Positions 10,490 to 20,251 of a DNA stretch of 64,000 bases are shown here, piece after piece. Numbering within the stretch: the stretch's first letter is position 1; each line of letters begins with the position of its first letter. The DNA lies in NCBI GenBank assembly GCA_963989385.1, contig OZ022509.1, positions 76,158,667 to 76,222,666 of the forward strand, written 5' to 3'. The notes under the pieces are model-generated. The model worked only from the letters and a program-made list of their open reading frames with translations. It was not told the origin of the DNA and did not search any database. Made by a program: the position numbers and the translations under genes. Source of the stretch: Ctena decussata (lineage: Eukaryota > Mollusca > Bivalvia > Lucinida > Lucinidae).

Positions 10490-11040
10490 ATTTTACTTGC
10501 GGTTGGTATTTTGCCTGTCTGGAGCATATTTCTTTAAGTATTGAAGTGAACTAAACAAAAGTTCGCACATTGATAGAGGGCACTGAGGGGAAATGCAGCG
10601 CACAAGAATCATAGCCCTATCCGAAGTAATTACAGATTTAGCTCCCTTCCTAGCTTGTCCATATTTGTCTCTAAAAGTGTCGGGGAAGTATAATAACGAG
10701 CGCAATGAGAGGACATGCAGGGCACAAGAACGATAACCCTAGTTCAGATTATTTTGGAGTTATATCCCTTTTTATTTTTTATCATTTGTATGCTTGCCCG
10801 GAGCATATCTCTAAGAGTTCCTAAAATGATTTAATGACACTTCACATATTAATAGAGGACAATGAGAGGAAGTACAGGGCACAACAACATAATCCAACTG
10901 CAGTTATTTTGGTGTTATTTCCCTTCTTGATTATTTCTGATTCATTTGCTTGACCGGGTATGTCTCTAAAAGTATTAAAGGTATCTAAAGATGTATTAAC
11001 GATCCCTAAATGAAATTTCAGATATTAGTAGAGGGGAGTT
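10490..11040. repeat. tandem-unit array F inside Gypsy copy 1
   Basis: Three to four units of about 150 bp, each with 'TGTC(C/T)..G(A)GCATAT.TCT..AAGT', 'AT..ATAGAGG.(C/A)A(C)TGAG(A)GG' and 'GGGCACAA(G/C)AA..ATA..CC.A'. Monomers resemble those of element C. The array separates the gag remnant from the RT remnant, so it inserted into or recombined with the Gypsy copy. No hairpin end is obvious. Confidence 0.6.
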
Positions 11041-11099
11041 TCATCAGGGTACCTATTTCGTGACGTTTTGGCTTTCTAAAATGCGTAAACATTGGTCTT

Positions 11100-11630
11100 T
11101 GACCTACCATCTTTAATTTTGTGACCTACTTTGTGACGCTTAAAGCGACGCTGTGTGAATCTACAGTAGTCAACTTCCATTCAATTACCCTCTGGGATAT
11201 TCTGATGATAAGGCGCTTAAATTGGAATGCTTACGCAGGGTTTGCTCATTTTGGTAGCATTAGTAACAGCAGCTTCTAATGGTTCTGGATTTTCCCTAAA
11301 AACTTTCAGTTTCAGTTGGTCTTTGAGAAGATCATCAACAAAAATATCAGTCAATTGTTTTTGAAATGCTGGGCCTTGTTGATTATCAAAAGCATCGTCA
11401 GTTAGGGCTAACAGGCGCTCAGCATAGACCTGAATGGTCTCGCCAGATATCTGAAGGACTTTCCTCAGTAACATTAACGCATGTGGATCATCAGTTATTT
11501 CTGAGAACTTAGCTACTTTCTCGGCTTTCATATTCTCCCAGGTGGCATGAGGGTTTAATTCTGAATATCTTTTCACCTTCAAGCCCAAACCCTGTAAAAA
11601 GCTCACTTTTGCTTTCTGTAGAAAATCCAT
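11100..11630 (-). pseudogene. Gypsy copy 1: Gag, C-terminal two thirds
   Basis: An open stretch of 137 codons (11217-11630) gives a Retrotrans_gag-type sequence: 'FSEITDDPHALMLLRKVLQ', 'SGETIQVYAERLLALTDDAF' and 'IFVDDLLKDQLKLKVFRENP'. It is closely similar to copy 2 Gag at 18891-19358. 11110-11150 corresponds to the first zinc-knuckle region of copy 2. Gag would form the particle and bind RNA. The upstream end breaks at 11640. Confidence 0.8.
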
Positions 11631-11639
11631 TCAATTAAT

Positions 11640-12260
11640 AGTTATTGACATTTGTTTAGATAATGCTGCTGAGGCTTCGAGAAATATCTCTTCTGGCAGA
11701 CGTTTTGTATGTAATGAAATTAATTTTGAAGACACAGTCTCAGAGAAATCTTGAGTTTATCTTCTCACCTAATAAACCAGTTTCTACTGTGTACAGTTAG
11801 GAACAAATTTTTTTTCTCCCACTGCTATTTTTGCTTTAAAGTCATAGTATCAATTAATGAAATATTAATTGAGCTTACCTGTATTACTTCAAAGTCCAAA
11901 AATAATGTTTCGTTCAGGAAAACACAGCTGGCCAGTTGTAATGGCAAAACCCATTGATCAGTCACATTCTGTCTTTTTTTAACATATAACGGAGCTACTA
12001 GGCATCATGTATTTATTGTTGTTGTTTTTTTACAAAACATACAAAACAAAGCAAAATCATATAATTTTGTTACATGACTATCTCTCTCACTTGAATACTG
12101 AAACAAAGTTGCCAACTCACAGGTCTGTAAAAACTTAATCACCACAAGAAATCTGCATGTTCTCTGAAATCTAAGACCTGTAAAAACATAAAACTGCTAA
12201 GGCTATCAGAGTTAGGAGATTATTATTTGATAAATGGACATCATGACCAGAAGAGTTCTA
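11640..12260. other. unassigned insert splitting Gypsy copy 1 gag
   Basis: This 620-bp AT-rich stretch separates the gag body from the gag N-terminus and has no equivalent in Gypsy copy 2. I see no terminal repeats or coding motif. Confidence 0.4.
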
Positions 12261-12261
12261 T

Positions 12262-12533
12262 AGTCAGAGTTGAGTTTAGAGGCAGAGGTTTTTAAATAAA
12301 GTCGCACTAGCTTGTTCCCAATTTAATTGATAAGCAACCCTTTTAGTCCTACCATCATTCAGTTTCGTAAGAGCTGCATATTTTCTTTAGATTTTACCCA
12401 TTCCTTGAACTTTTCAGGTTACCCCTCAAATGCTAAACCAATCTGGTTTACTCCTTGGGCCCCCAGTGTGGTAAAAATATTTCCCATCTCTGCGGCCAAA
12501 TTTTGAGATGCTTGTGCTACGTCCTGGTCAGCC
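12262..12533 (-). pseudogene. Gypsy copy 1: Gag N-terminus
   Basis: The minus strand from ATG at 12533 reads MADQDVAQASQNLAAEMG.. and ..TLGAQGVNQI.. before stops. It matches the copy 2 start (MADQN.., 19549 down). The ATG lies about 130 bp downstream of the primer binding site, the expected leader length by comparison with copy 2. Confidence 0.7.
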
Positions 12534-12661
12534 ATTCTGTTAAACTAAGAAAGTAAAATAGACTTAACTAACCTGACCTAGGTGTCCACGAATTCCAGCA
12601 AAAGTATATTTCAAAGAGGAATTCCCCGAGTTCCAGTTTGAAACGAAATTAGGTAGAGCCC

Positions 12662-12679
12662 ATCCTGATCACGGCATCA
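12662..12679 (-). promoter_or_regulatory. Gypsy copy 1 primer binding site relic (tRNA-His type)
   Basis: The minus strand reads TGATGCCGTGATCAGGAT, immediately inside the LTR. It is the decayed equivalent of copy 2's TGGTGCCGTGACTAGGA; the CCA-complement TGG has become TGA. Confidence 0.6.
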
Positions 12680-13387
12680 AAATAAAGTCCAGTGAGTGGT
12701 GTTGCGTAGTGGCCACAAATGACTACTGTTAAGGTGGTTAGCTACTAAGTTAAACACAATTCCAAATTATCTTCTACTTTTCTTTTATTCTTCGACATTT
12801 TTCTTTTAGCTACAGGATCCTTTGGTCTCATGCTGCCGGCCCGCTCAAGCTAACACAACTTCTAACAAAACACTATTCTAAAACTTTCACATCGTAATTT
12901 CACTCTTACTCCCCTGTCACAGCCTGGCAATCCCCTCATATACTATATCGCTCCTATCTATTTTTAGCAATGTACTTTCTACTTATGAATATCACGTCCA
13001 CTCAAATTTACTATTGTCTGACCCTATAAGGATTGGTAAATTCATAGAACACTGACTAAATTTTCATTTATATTTAACAGCTCGGTAAATGACGTATGCT
13101 TACTTGACCGAAAATGTACTTATTTTATTTACGAGAAATATACAGTAGTAGTAAAACCGTCTGGAAAACTAACAAATTATCTGTTTTCTGCGTAAACAAG
13201 GCAATAAATAATTATACCTGTCCAAACAGTCCTAATTACCAACTTATCATAGATATCAATATAGCCTTATGAACGTTTCCAACCAATATGCTTTACGTCA
13301 TAGCCCTATTTACTAACAGTATGTAGACAAAATACAACAGCAGATTTTAACCTGGGGGTTTTAGAGTTGAAACGATATAACATAACA
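12680..13387 (-). mobile_element. Gypsy copy 1: 5' LTR (old)
   Basis: About 708 bp, homologous along its length to the LTR of copy 2. The inner edge 'AATAAAGTCCAGTG..GT(G)TTGCGTAGTG.CCAC' and the outer edge TGTTATGTTATATCG (minus strand, at 13387) correspond to 19675-19720 and 22685. Divergence from copy 2's LTRs is high, so this element is older. Confidence 0.7.
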
Positions 13388-13689
13388 AAAATTTTATATA
13401 TACGTCCGTGCAAGTAGAAGTTATCAATCCCACTTCTTCCAGCAGGGTGTTTGATGCATTTTGCAATCCCACTTCTTCCAGCAGGGTGTTTGATGCATTT
13501 TGCGACGAAACTCAGAGACATACCGAAAGCCATATTGCACCTCAATGAACGTTCTATCACGTGCTTCTGAGCCGGTTTCAGAGATGACTGACAACAATGT
13601 CATGTAAGTGGGCGGGTCAAGAACTAAGTCCATCTCAGGCGGTTGGTCAATTTTTTCCAGTCAGCTGACGTAATGGTGATAAGATTTGA
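13388..13689. other. spacer between two Gypsy LTRs, with a 39-bp tandem duplication
   Basis: 13425-13463 and 13464-13502 are identical 39-bp copies (CAATCCCACTTCTTCCAGCA...). On the minus strand the 39 bp keep frame, giving CKMHQTPCWKKWD twice within a short ORF (13424-13633). I do not recognise that protein. The stretch is flank lying between the outer end of copy 1's LTR and the truncated end of copy 2's LTR. Confidence 0.5.
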
Positions 13690-14203
13690 AATACCTTCGC
13701 GAACACACTCTCTCCCCCTTTTAAACAGACTTCCAAACCTCTATTTTTTAACAATATACATTATGTCACTTACTATTGATAATGATTACATCTACAATAT
13801 ACATTATGTCACTTACTATTAATGATTACATCTACCGGACTTTGCCTTATAAGGAGACCTTTTGGTGACCAAGAACAAATTTTAGGATGCAAAATTGAGT
13901 CAACTCTATGACGTATATTGACCTGACCGAAAAACTATTATCTAATTTATGGCTGAAATAGTGTCAAAACCCTCTGGCGAAGGGTAATAAATTGTCTGGA
14001 TTCTAAGTAAACAAAGTAATAAACATTGATACCTGTCTAACCCACCCACAATTATGAACTCCGAATAGAAGAACAAGATAAACTTATCAGAAGCTAATAC
14101 GTCATTGCCCTACATCTCAAGAGTACATTTTAATATAATTATGACCAAAATTCTACACTGATTTTACTTGCGGATTTTAGAGGCAACTAGCCATTATGTA
14201 ACA
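13690..14203 (-). mobile_element. Gypsy copy 2: 3' LTR, truncated
   Basis: Matches 19886-20251 plus 22549-22685 (shared blocks GAACACACTCTCTCCCCC, AACAATATACATTATGTCAC, GGCGAAGGGTAATAAATTGTC). On the minus strand it begins TGTTACATAATGGCTAG at 14203, next to a polypurine tract. About 205 bp of the LTR's far end are missing. A short internal repeat (CTACAATATACATTATGTCACTTACTATTA) is present as in the other LTR. Confidence 0.8.
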
Positions 14204-14220
14204 CCCGCCCTTTTCTACTG
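14204..14220 (-). promoter_or_regulatory. Gypsy copy 2 polypurine tract
   Basis: The minus strand reads ..AGTAGAAAAGGGCGGGTG immediately before the LTR start TGTTACAT at 14203. A purine run ending at the LTR edge is the plus-strand DNA primer site of LTR retroelements, and it fixes this LTR as the 3' one. Confidence 0.75.
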
Positions 14221-14637
14221 GATATTTTGTTAAATAAATTATTGAATAAAATATCAAGGATTTTGATACTTCGGGTAGGTAACATATATTATAGCCTTAC
14301 AATAAACGTTACACGTCAACCTAACTAACGATAACATATGAAATATCATGAAGAAACAACTTTAATATCGTAAAAAATAATAGCAAACAGAACAATAATA
14401 GCAAACAGAACAATCATAAAATTTGACAATACTTATTCAACAGTATTCCTCACTTATCTCCCCGCCTGTGGTTTTCCATGCACAAGTGAAGTTTCCATGC
14501 ACACTGCTAAATGAGTCTTTGACTACAAACAGACTAATGTCACTACGTAAGTCCTCACTATGTTTTATATTTTACAATCCTTTCAGTGTCCTTGGTAAGT
14601 CCCATTGTCTCATTGTAACAATTTATCGAAAACAACT
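14221..14637. other. Gypsy copy 2: 3' untranslated interior
   Basis: AT-rich interior between the PPT and the 146-codon ORF. No coding motif; 14370-14420 contains a short imperfect repeat of AATAGCAAACAGAACAAT. Confidence 0.5.
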
Positions 14638-15078
14638 TCAGTCAAATGAAAATCCGTCAACCTCCTCCCCCCGAGAACTCTCCGCCCCTGCTGGCACAAA
14701 CAACAACTCCGGCTCGCCATCGTCTTCGTCCTCATCACTCATGCTCTGCGCTCCATCCACCTCCCATTCGTCACCGTGCCAATCCCCTTCCTCCAAGGTA
14801 GAAGTGTCCAGGAAACTGGACACTTCTTCATGAAACTCGTACAGTACGGTTTCGTCACTGTCAGTACTGCTTATAGTGATTATGGAGGAAGCATCATTCT
14901 TCCAGCGTGGCTCTGCTTCCTGTTCAGCTATTCTATACGGCGGCCCATGGGTATGTCCATGCCCATGGGTGAGCTGGCAAGCCTGTTTTGACCACGTTAT
15001 TCTCGCCATTATAATGGTACTGTCTAATCCTATTAACGCGGTTTTCACGCTTTCTTCCTCGGACAAAGAGTCTCGCAA
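14638..15078 (-). CDS. Gypsy copy 2: uninterrupted acidic 146-codon ORF downstream of integrase
   Basis: Starts MRDSLSEEESVKTALIGLD, has a His-Gly run (HGHGHTHG) and a Trp/Asp/Glu/Ser-rich C-terminus including SDEDEDDGEPE. It lies 74 bp after the integrase remnant and before the PPT, so it is either the Pol C-terminal tail in another frame or a separate third ORF of the retroelement. No transmembrane or signal segment is visible, which argues against an envelope. I do not recognise the domain. It is notable that it stays open while gag and pol around it are broken, although an ORF of this length can survive by chance. Function unknown. Confidence 0.45.
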   Translation of the reverse strand: MRDSLSEEESVKTALIGLDSTIIMARITWSKQACQLTHGHGHTHGPPYRIAEQEAEPRWKNDASSIITISSTDSDETVLYEFHEEVSSFLDTSTLEEGDWHGDEWEVDGAQSMSDEDEDDGEPELLFVPAGAESSRGEEVDGFSFD

Positions 15079-15151
15079 GTCCTGAACGGTTACAAGCCGC
15101 CAATACCCTGGCTCGAAACTGCTTTGAGCTTACATAAAAGATGCCATATTA

Positions 15152-16027
15152 TTACGTTACTGTATATTCTGTCGCCTCACTCACATTGAACCGCATGGCA
15201 GCCAACACTTGGTTCAAATGGTGGTTCCATGTGTATTGTCCGTCCTGAAGCCGTTTAGCCAAAATATCATGCAATGTTCTGTGAAATCTTTCCACTTTTG
15301 AATTGCTGTTAGGATGGTAAAACGAAGTAGTGACATGGTGAATATTCACAGCTTGAAGGGTTTCCCTTACGACCCTATTAACGTTCTCGGAACCATTATC
15401 AATCACGATTTCTAAAGGGCAACCAAAGCGAGGATATATCTCTCCTATAATTAAATGTGCTACTGTTTCGGCTGTTTTATCAGCCACTGCAAAACCTTAT
15501 GGCCATCCACTGTACCAATCAAAAAAGGCAATGATGTATTTATTACCAGACAATGTTTTTGGACAGGGCCTCGACAAATCCAGACTTAGTTTGGCAAAAG
15601 CATATGGTGGTATGTCTGCATTTTGCAACAATGGTTTTGTATTTTCACCTGCCCTAGTTTGACAACTAACGCATTTTGAAACATATTCGCACAATTCTTG
15701 AAATAAGTTTGGCCACAAGTATTTCTGCCTTATTGCGTCATATGTCTTTTGCACGCCCATATGACAATTGTCATCATGGTATTTTTCTACCATTTGTCTT
15801 AAATGTTCAGGAATACAAAGTCGTAGCGTAGGGTTATCATTTGGATCTGAAAGATAGTAAAGTATGCCATTTTCGACAAGATACCATTGCTTAATAGTTT
15901 CAGACGGTTCCCTTTGCTCTAAGACTGTTTTGAGTTCCGTAATATTTTTATCCTTGTTTTGTTCTAAGGCCATATCTATACCCTTGATATCACATTCTGT
16001 GATATCTAAATTTTCTTTCCCTGGCAA
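15152..16027 (-). pseudogene. Gypsy copy 2: integrase
   Basis: Two open segments. 15497-16027 carries the tether and the HHCC zinc domain (MVEKYHDDNCHMG...LWPNLFQELCEYVSKCVSCQ) and the first catalytic Asp region (AKLSLDLSRPCP). 15152-15487 carries 'IEIVIDNGSENV'-type second Asp text (CPLEIVIDNGSEN) and the catalytic Glu region (NSKVERFHRTLHD). A break at about 15490 (..YSGWP stop) separates them. Integrase would join the cDNA ends to the genome. Catalytic residues are recognisable but the frame is broken. Confidence 0.85.
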
Positions 16028-16059
16028 GCTGCGGCCATGAAAATCCTTAGGATTAATCT

Positions 16060-16460
16060 CATAAGAATTGATTGCCTCAATTCAAAAAGCATTCAAAAGC
16101 ATTGTCATTTATGTCAAGTTCAAAGGGCTCTACCTCATGCTCTTCCCCTTTAACCTCAAATTTCCGTGAAAGTAAGTCAGCTCATGTATTTTCAGTACCA
16201 GCGATATATTCAATCGAGTAATTGTAACCTGCCATTCCTAAAGCCCAAAGTTGAATTTTCTTATTTTGCATTGGAGACTCAAGTAAATTTTGCATTGGAG
16301 ACTCAAGTAAATATCTTAAGCGTTTATGATCTGATGACAAATTTCGCGTTGTGAAGATAGTAATCGAGTTTCTGCAAAGAATAGTGAATTGCAAAAGCTT
16401 CGTTGACCACTTACATTGAGTCTTGCTCAGTTTATGGGAAAATTGGTTTTTCATTTTTTA
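16060..16460 (-). pseudogene. Gypsy copy 2: RNase H remnant
   Basis: Minus-strand text ends '..ALGMAGYNYSIEYIAGTENT' (16182-16260), the typical RNase H/tether junction of Gypsy elements, preceded by 'TIFTTRNLSSDHKRLRYLLESP', the ..F.I.TDHK.L..L region. It contains a short in-frame duplication (YLLESPMQNLLESPMQNK, at about 16270-16310). Frames are interrupted upstream. Confidence 0.7.
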
Positions 16461-16499
16461 CATTTGGCAAAAAGGTATTTTCCTCATCACACTGCTGGG

Positions 16500-16846
16500 T
16501 CAAGCACGTCCCTATGCAGGAATTACTTGCGTTTATATCAAGGCGTATGGTTTGTTAGGATCTTGGTAGGCTAATAAGGGCACCAGTGTAGGACTTTGCT
16601 TCAAATATTCAAAACTATTCTGGCAGCTTTCTGACCATTTGAACCTAGCATATTTCCGAGTCAGGTCGATTATCGGCTGAGCTATCTCTGAAAAATTTGG
16701 TATGAATCGGCGGTAATATGAACACATCCCAATGAAAGACCGAACTTCTCTGACAAAAGTTGGAGTTGGGAGCGACCTTATAGCGTCTACTTTCCGAGGT
16801 TCTGGGCTAATTCCTTGGTCAATGATAATGAACCCTAGGTACTGGG
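16500..16846 (-). pseudogene. Gypsy copy 2: RT thumb/connection remnant
   Basis: The segment 16533-16727 reads SYYRRFIPNFSEIAQPIIDL and FKWSESCQNSFEYLK, the conserved YYR.FI..FS..A.PL..L block after the RT palm in Ty3/Gypsy elements. It is separated from the palm (17113 onward) by the SINE inserted at 16859-17100. Confidence 0.8.
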
Positions 16847-16858
16847 TCTCTAATTGTA

Positions 16859-17100
16859 AGGGGTGGTTGAGTGGTGCGATGGTGCTGCGTGTAACTTCCA
16901 GTGCCGGGGCGTTCTACTGATTTGGATAATATTAGGGCAAGGGCATTCTGTGCTTGCAGTAGGTGCGGGTGGGGTTTTCGGTTGGACATTTTTTCTCTCG
17001 TCTATCATTTCTATCTTCTTTCTCCCTCTCTCTCGGAGTCGGCCCGATATAGACTGACATACTGTTTGGGCCGTTAAACCCAAAACAGTTAATCAATCAA
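16859..17100 (+). mobile_element. SINE-like element (244-bp family), inserted in Gypsy pol
   Basis: The copy runs from GGGGTGGTTGAGTGGTGCG to a (AATC)n tail. It is flanked by 12-bp target duplications TCTCTAATTGTA (16847-16858 and 17101-17112). The interior carries a C(T)TTGCAGTAGGTGCGGGTGGG block and the 3' core GGGCCGTTAAACCCAAAACA. Other copies lie at 28373, 28914, 29217 and 54594. Non-autonomous: no ORF. Confidence 0.85.
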
Positions 17101-17112
17101 TCTCTAATTGTA

Positions 17113-17760
17113 GAAAGGAGCACTTTTTCAGTTTACATTTCAGCCCATGTTGACGTAGCCTATCAAAAACAGTCTCTAAATGAAACATGTGTTGCTCCAA
17201 AGTTTCACTGTTTATCAAAATGTGATCGAGGTAGGCTGTGGCAAAATGACTTAAACCCTGAAGAACAATTGTCATCAGTTCCTGAAAAACTGCCGGGGAG
17301 AGCAAAGACCAAACGGCATAACATTAAACTCAAACAAACCGCGATGACAAGCAAAAGCAGTTTTCTCTTTATCCGTTTCCTCCAGCAGTACTTGCCAATA
17401 CCCAGATTTCAAATCTAAGGAGGTAAAGTATTTGGCTTTGCCTAAAAGGGCCAAAATGTCATCAATTAACGGAAGAGGATATGAATTTGGTTTTGTTATT
17501 TGATTCAGTTTTCGACAATCTATACAAAATCGTTTGACCCGTCCTTTTTGCCAACAATAACTACGGGGAAGCTCCATGGGGATTTTGACCTTCGAATAAT
17601 GTTTGCCTCAAGCATTTCGTCTACCGCCTTATCGATCACCTCTCTATTATGTATGGGTGTCCTGTAGGGCCTTAATTTAATGGGAGGATGGTCAGCTGTA
17701 TCAAGTTTCATTTTCACCGTATCAGTATGCCCGAGTTCAGAGTCCTTTACTACAAACAAG
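17113..17760 (-). pseudogene. Gypsy copy 2: reverse transcriptase palm/fingers
   Basis: In order on the minus strand: 'PPIKLRPYRTPIHNREVID' and 'IIRRSKSPWSFPVVIVGKKDG' (17520-17759), 'FCIDCRKLNQITKPNSYPLP' and 'FTSLDLKSGYWQVLL' (17275-17577), then 'HFATAYLDHILINSETLEQH' (17093-17305). The active-site YLDD box reads YLDH, so the second catalytic Asp is gone, and frame breaks occur at about 17550 and 17300. The protein would be an RNA-dependent DNA polymerase. Confidence 0.85.
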
Positions 17761-18490
17761 TCATGGTGACTTTTAAGGAAATTAATTACAGTTGCTTTGT
17801 GCTTTTAACGGACGTCGACCTCAGCTGTCCAATCACCCTTAGCTTCTTGATCAGGATGTTTCTGAACTGTCTTAACTATTTACTTCGGTGGCAGCAATTG
17901 CTTCAACTTTTGCGATGACACATCCTTTTAACGGCCTCATTGCTCGATTCGTGTTATTAACAACCATAATTGGTTCAGTGCGATCTTTATTTAATCTGCC
18001 CACCGAATTTGAAACGATCAATCCGGGCTCACTGCTTATGAACTTTGTTTCCGTAGCGGTGACCGAATATATCTGACGGACTTAAAATTCAGAGCTACCC
18101 TTGATTTTGCCTACACAACTAGTAGCAGTTTGAGGTTTTAAAACAGTTGTTGACCTTAAACGCACAAGGGATGCTATATGAATGGCTTCTTCAAGAGGCA
18201 CTGTGGAACTGCCGATTCGTAGAAATCCTAAGTCGAAGAATAACCTTACACCATTTTGCACGAGCCAGTCCCTACCCAATATGATTTTTTTATTTATAGG
18301 AGGCGAAACGTAGAACATATGTATAACTTCGGTATCCCAGATTTTGAATGTGAGGGTCACATACCCTTCAATTGTTAATCATCCACCACTTACTGACTGC
18401 AACTTTGCGGTTTTCTTAACTAAGGCGGGCTTTTCTTTTGATGACCGATAAACGCGCCTATGCATCAATTATACTTCGGCTCAAGAGTCT
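17761..18490 (-). pseudogene. Gypsy copy 2: aspartic protease and Pol N-terminus
   Basis: The segment 18082-18360 reads 'FKIWDTEVIHMFYVSPPINKKIILGRDWL', in which ILGRDWL is the conserved ILG.D(W/F)L motif of retroviral-type proteases. The expected DTG active site would lie near 18430-18490 but the frame is disrupted there and I cannot read it. The linker to RT (17761-18080) has stops. Confidence 0.7.
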
Positions 18491-18559
18491 GCTAAGGTTC
18501 GTAATTTATTTTTCCTAACTGAATTAAACATGAATTTGGACTCCCTGTTAAGGCTATAT

Positions 18560-19549
18560 CATACTTTGGAATGTCTTTACAAAATTTCCTTCTCCTTCCA
18601 TGGGCTTCGTCAGGAAGGGGGACCCTAGTTTTTCGACTTTGTCTGGCCTTCTCTAGGCCCGGAATATCTCTTATCCCGGCCAAGATCAGCCTGCCTTTTC
18701 CTACATTCCCGTTTGAAGTGCCCCTTTTTAGAGCAATACCAACAGAGTATCTCTTTTTTCCTGTCATCATTTATAGGCTGATTTGCATTGACAACAGCAC
18801 TCACATTGGCCTTCGCCCGACAGTCCTTTTGTGACCTACTTTGTGACATTTGAAACAACACAATGCAGGTCCATAATGATCGACCTCAATTCAATCATCA
18901 TCAGGAATATGTTGATGATGAGTGCGCAAATTAAAACGCCTATGCAAATTCTTCTGCTCATTAGTGTCGGCTGTGACAGCAGCCTCTAATGTATTCGGAG
19001 TTTCCCTTAAAACATTTAATTTTAAATGGTCCTCTGCCAACCCATCGACAAATATGTCTATCAGCTGTCTTTGGACCGGCGGACCCTGTTGATTACCAAA
19101 GGCATATTCCGCTAGTGTTAACAGCCGTTCGTTATAGACCTGTACGGTCTCGCCGTGTTTTTGACGTACTTTCCTCAACAGCATAAAGGCATGTTGGGCA
19201 TCAGTAACCTCAGAGAACCTACGCCCTAACTCACCCTTTAATTGAACCCATGTTACCCCGGGGTTTCCCTCGGAATAACGTTTAATAAAATCACTAAATG
19301 GGCTCCGACTTGACTCGTAAGCCACCCTTTTTGTCCTTACATCGTCCAGGTTCATCAAAGCTGAATATTTTTATATTTTTTCTATGGACTTGACCCATTC
19401 CTTAAACTATTTTGCCCCCCCCCCCCCCCCCCCCAAATGGTAAAACAACTATTTGATTTACTCCTTGAGCCCCTAAAGCGGTAGAAACATTTCCCAATCC
19501 ACAGCCAGATTGTGAAAAACGTGCCCCACAACGTTCTGATCAGCCATTT
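18560..19549 (-). pseudogene. Gypsy copy 2: Gag
   Basis: Start ATG at 19549 (MADQN..). After breaks, 18891-19358 gives 'GVTWVQLKGELGRRFSEVTD', 'LLRKVRQKHGETVQVYNERL' and 'IDIFVDGLAEDHLKLNVLRE'. 18625-18861 gives a clear zinc knuckle CWYCSKKGHFKREC (C-X2-C-X4-H-X4-C) preceded, in another frame, by CFKCHKVGHK, a second knuckle half. A run of 20 C (19415-19434) lies inside the coding region. Gag would assemble the particle and package RNA; this copy is dead. Confidence 0.8.
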
Positions 19550-19657
19550 CTATGCTTTAGAAATAAAGTAGACTTAACTTACCAGACCACGGTGTCCTGG
19601 AGCCCGAACTCAATATTCCAGAGGAAGAAACTAAATGTTCAGAATAAAGTGAGTCCA

Positions 19658-19674
19658 TCCTAGTCACGGCACCA
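19658..19674 (-). promoter_or_regulatory. Gypsy copy 2 primer binding site (tRNA-His)
   Basis: The minus strand reads TGGTGCCGTGACTAGGA. From remembered animal tRNA-His (3' end TCCGAGTCACGGCACCA) 16 of 17 bases are complementary. It sits directly inside the 5' LTR. Confidence 0.7.
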
Positions 19675-20251
19675 AACTAAAGTCCAGTGGTATTGCGTAG
19701 TGACCACACAAGTGACCACTGCCCGGGTGGCTATGGGTATAAGTCCAACTCAAGTCACTAGTCTATTTTCTAAGTCATTTTATTTAAACACTTTAACCAC
19801 AGGAGCCATCCTACACCATGCATACTCATATACAAGTGTATCAACTGACAAAGGAGACTACTTCTGCATATTCTCCTCGAGAACACACTCTCTCCCCCTT
19901 TTATACAGACTTCCAAACCTCTATTTTTAACAATATACGTTATGTCACTTGCTATTAATAATGATTACATCTACAATATACATTATGTCACTTACTATTA
20001 ATAATGAGTGCATCTACCGGACTTCGCCTTATGCGGAGACCTTTCGGTGACCAAGAACTAATTTTAGGATGCAAAATTGAGTCAACTCTGTGACGTATAT
20101 TGACCTGACCGAAAACCTACTATCTAATTTATGGCTGAAATAGTGTCAAAACCGTCTGGCGAAGGGTAATAAATTGTCTCGATTCTAAGTAAACAAAGTA
20201 ATAAACATTGATATCTGTCTAACCCACCCATAATTATGAACTCCGAATAGA

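Noticed and set aside
13424..13633. Minus-strand ORF with two CKMHQTPCWKKWD repeats
   Set aside because: The repeat is a 39-bp DNA duplication in the spacer between two LTRs; no recognisable family or splice context.
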